Below are positions 63,477-64,000 of a stretch of DNA of 64,000 nt, piece by piece. The number at the start of each line of letters is the position of its first letter. The stretch's first letter is position 1. The DNA comes from Carnegiea gigantea (lineage: Eukaryota; Streptophyta; Magnoliopsida; Caryophyllales; Cactaceae), in NCBI GenBank assembly GCA_029747015.1, contig JAKOGI010000055.1, forward strand, positions 186,001-250,000, read 5' to 3'. Both the position numbers and the translations under genes were made by a program. A model generated the notes under the pieces. The model was not told the DNA's origin. It worked only from the letters and a program-made list of their open reading frames with translations, and ran no database searches.

Positions 63477-64000
63477 GCCAAAAGCCACCTCCTACCCCAC
63501 GGCCAATACACTCCCTTACCCATTCCCAATCATCCTTGGGAAGATGTAAGCATGGATTTTGTTCTTGGCCTTCCAAGAACACAAAGGGGTAAGGACTCCA
63601 TTTTCGTGGTTGTTGATCGTTTTTCGAAGATGGCCCATTTCATACCTTGTGCCAAGACCAACGATGCCACCCACATTGCCGATCTATACTTCAAGGAGGT
63701 AATGAGGTTGCATGGCATCCCTAGATCTATTGTTTCAGATAGGGATACCAAGTTCCTTAGCCATTTTTGGGTGACACTTTGGAAGAAGATGGGAACCAAG
63801 CTTAAGTATAGCACTTCATGCCACCCTCAAACGGATGGGCAAACCGAAGTCACCAACCGGACTTTGGGAAGCCTTCTAAGAGTGCTAGTAAAGTCCAACC
63901 TCAAAGCTTGGGACTTAGCCTTGCCTCATGCCGAGTTCGCTTTCAACAAAACACCTAGCAAGGCCACGGGTATGTCCCCATTCAAGGTAGTTTATGGGTT
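63477..64000 (+). CDS. pol: G4 pol: integrase core, cut by the window end
   Basis: Same frame as above: [67 protein letters not shown] (D, D, E all present) and [19 protein letters not shown]. The C-terminal block, PPT and 3' LTR lie beyond 64000. Confidence 0.88.

Larger units (their letters stand above)
58551..64000 (+). mobile_element. Element G4: CRM-like element, 5' LTR to mid-integrase, runs off the window
   Basis: LTR, PBS, three leader repeats, gag, PR, RT, RNase H and integrase in order, broken only by three nonsense changes (60534, 62421, 63471). It is inserted head-on into G3 and is the most intact element in the window. Confidence 0.9.

Overview
The window is a plant nuclear repeat block. 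I see no host gene, rRNA gene or tRNA gene. Almost every base belongs to nested LTR retrotransposons of the Ty3/gypsy (Metaviridae) chromovirus type. Where the parts survive they show a long U3 that carries the pol terminus, TG...CA LTR ends of the form TGATG...CATCA, a primer binding site matching the 3' end of initiator tRNA-Met, gag with one CCHC knuckle, a DGGS-type protease, an RT with YFDD, RNase H, an HHCC/DDE integrase with a C-terminal HLRKERFP block and no chromodomain, and a polypurine tract read as Q-G-E-D/N-D-G so that pol runs into the 3' LTR. This combination is typical of the CRM (centromeric) clade. The source is probably a flowering plant, perhaps a dicot, and perhaps (peri)centromeric DNA; the species cannot be told from the sequence.

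Left part (1-36603). A minus-strand A-family array (27-3673) sits in a fragment of an E-family LTR (3674-3882). Next comes an old plus-strand element C (pol pieces at 3883-4450, 5517-6000 and 30735-31782). C was hit by solo LTR F (4451-5516, TSD GTATC) and by minus-strand element B (6001-30734, TSD TACAT). B was in turn hit by element D (8217-12554, TSD ATAAA), by A1-I (12788-16513, TSD ATCGA) and, inside its own 5' LTR, by A2-II (20280-30089, TSD GCAGC). A2-II is a tandem LTR-internal-LTR-internal-LTR array, and both internal regions carry the same nested solo LTR with the same TSD (GGTGG). A plus-strand E LTR (31783-34240), an E-like fragment (34241-34421) and a minus-strand E remnant (34422-36603) follow.

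Right part (36604-64000). A truncated A2-I copy (36604-38872) abuts minus-strand element G (3' LTR 38873-39887; pol pieces to 55368). G is interrupted by A1-II (39969-44237) and by a tandem H array (44548-54349), with deletions at both junctions. A second minus-strand copy, G3 (55369-58550), is interrupted by a plus-strand copy, G4 (58551 to the window end), which makes a large inverted repeat.

Functionally, C, B, G, H and E are broken autonomous elements (gag-PR-RT-RNase H-INT). The A-family elements carry only gag or gag-PR plus a C-terminal tail, and look like parasites that would need RT and integrase in trans. D looks like a deletion derivative of a G-like element. The most unusual shared structure is a paired inverted-repeat module of about 36 bp, usually in two or three copies with a period of about 71 or 82-86 bp. 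It lies between the primer binding site and gag in nearly every element, whichever LTR family it has.
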